A stretch of 64,000 nt of DNA from Elysia chlorotica (lineage: Eukaryota; Mollusca; Gastropoda; Plakobranchidae). How positions within the stretch are numbered: position 1 is the first letter of the stretch; each line of letters starts with the position of its first letter. The DNA lies in assembly GCA_003991915.1 (NCBI GenBank), contig RQTK01000018.1, forward strand, positions 969,250 to 1,033,249, written 5' to 3'. Below, one piece after another: positions 63,733 to 64,000 of this stretch. The notes below the pieces were generated by a model that was given only the letters and a program-made list of their open reading frames with translations, did not search any database and was not told the DNA's origin. Both the position numbers and the translations under genes were made by a program.

Positions 63733-64000
63733 GTAAGCAAATCTGGTTTGCCTATAGATATTTATCAAGGTTTCTTGAAAGTTTTAAATTTTTCTTCTTT
63801 CCAATAATTGATTCGTACCTTTTAAAAAATGTATATTGTTTACGGATTTTGAGATTTTTTTTAGACGATCTAACATATAAGTATTTCACATCAGAAAGAT
63901 TTTGATTAAATACATTTAATATGAAACTGAGAGTCAAGTATTTTTAGAACTTAAAAAGGGCTGGAGTTTTTCAGCCTTTTTTTTTCAAAAAAAATCCTAA
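63733..64000 (+). other. NSF intron 2 start
   Basis: The donor GTAAGC lies at 63733. The remaining bases are AT-rich and non-coding. Confidence 0.6.

Overview
This is a eukaryotic, intron-bearing, AT-rich window that is mostly a graveyard of mobile elements, with two conserved animal genes at the right end. The element set (PIF/Harbinger with MADF partners, piggyBac, pogo, P-element/THAP, MULE/ZSWIM, Ty3/gypsy with a tRNA-Leu primer site, CR1/L2-like LINEs, many SWIM/YqaJ proteins) and the frequent TCTAGATC motif suggest a mollusc, probably a heterobranch snail or slug. That placement is inference.

Layout. 0-3 kb: a TAG microsatellite and a possible MULE-derived short element. 3.5-7.5 kb: a decayed MULE transposase (FAR1-like exon, DDE core, SWIM and PHD zinc modules) next to a YqaJ-family fragment. 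7.5-10.5 kb: a gag-only LTR element, split by a second element with 105-bp terminal inverted repeats whose centre is an 815-N gap. 10.5-12.4 kb: a frameshifted transposon-like gene ending in a coding 54-bp minisatellite. 12.4-28 kb: repeated fragments of a SWIM-YqaJ-PHD nuclease family interleaved with MULE, Mutator-like, gypsy and unnamed families. One YqaJ gene (14.2-17.6 kb) has a single exon inverted. 28-38.5 kb: piggyBac elements with internal tandem duplications, and a broken P-element/THAP gene. 39-41.5 kb: a LINE endonuclease fragment and an internally deleted gypsy element. 41.86-44.9 kb: a complete pogo-like element with matching ends and TA target duplication, inserted into a coding exon. 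45.5-50.1 kb: two PIF/Harbinger units. In the second, the transposase lies antisense inside the intron of its MADF-BESS partner gene. 50-54.7 kb: a LINE tail and purine-rich low complexity.

54.7-64 kb is host territory. A dynein roadblock light chain gene (first three exons, + strand) is followed by a LINE with a nearly complete RT, tRNA-like SINE heads, and the first two exons of NSF (+ strand), whose first intron holds a 0.5-kb MITE. From 2 to 46 kb almost all recognisable coding is on the minus strand. Most elements carry stops or frameshifts, several of them at homopolymers, so some lesions may be assembly errors. The most interesting theme is the recurrent physical association of MULE transposase pieces with SWIM-YqaJ(-PHD) exonuclease pieces, which may be two genes of one undescribed mobile element.
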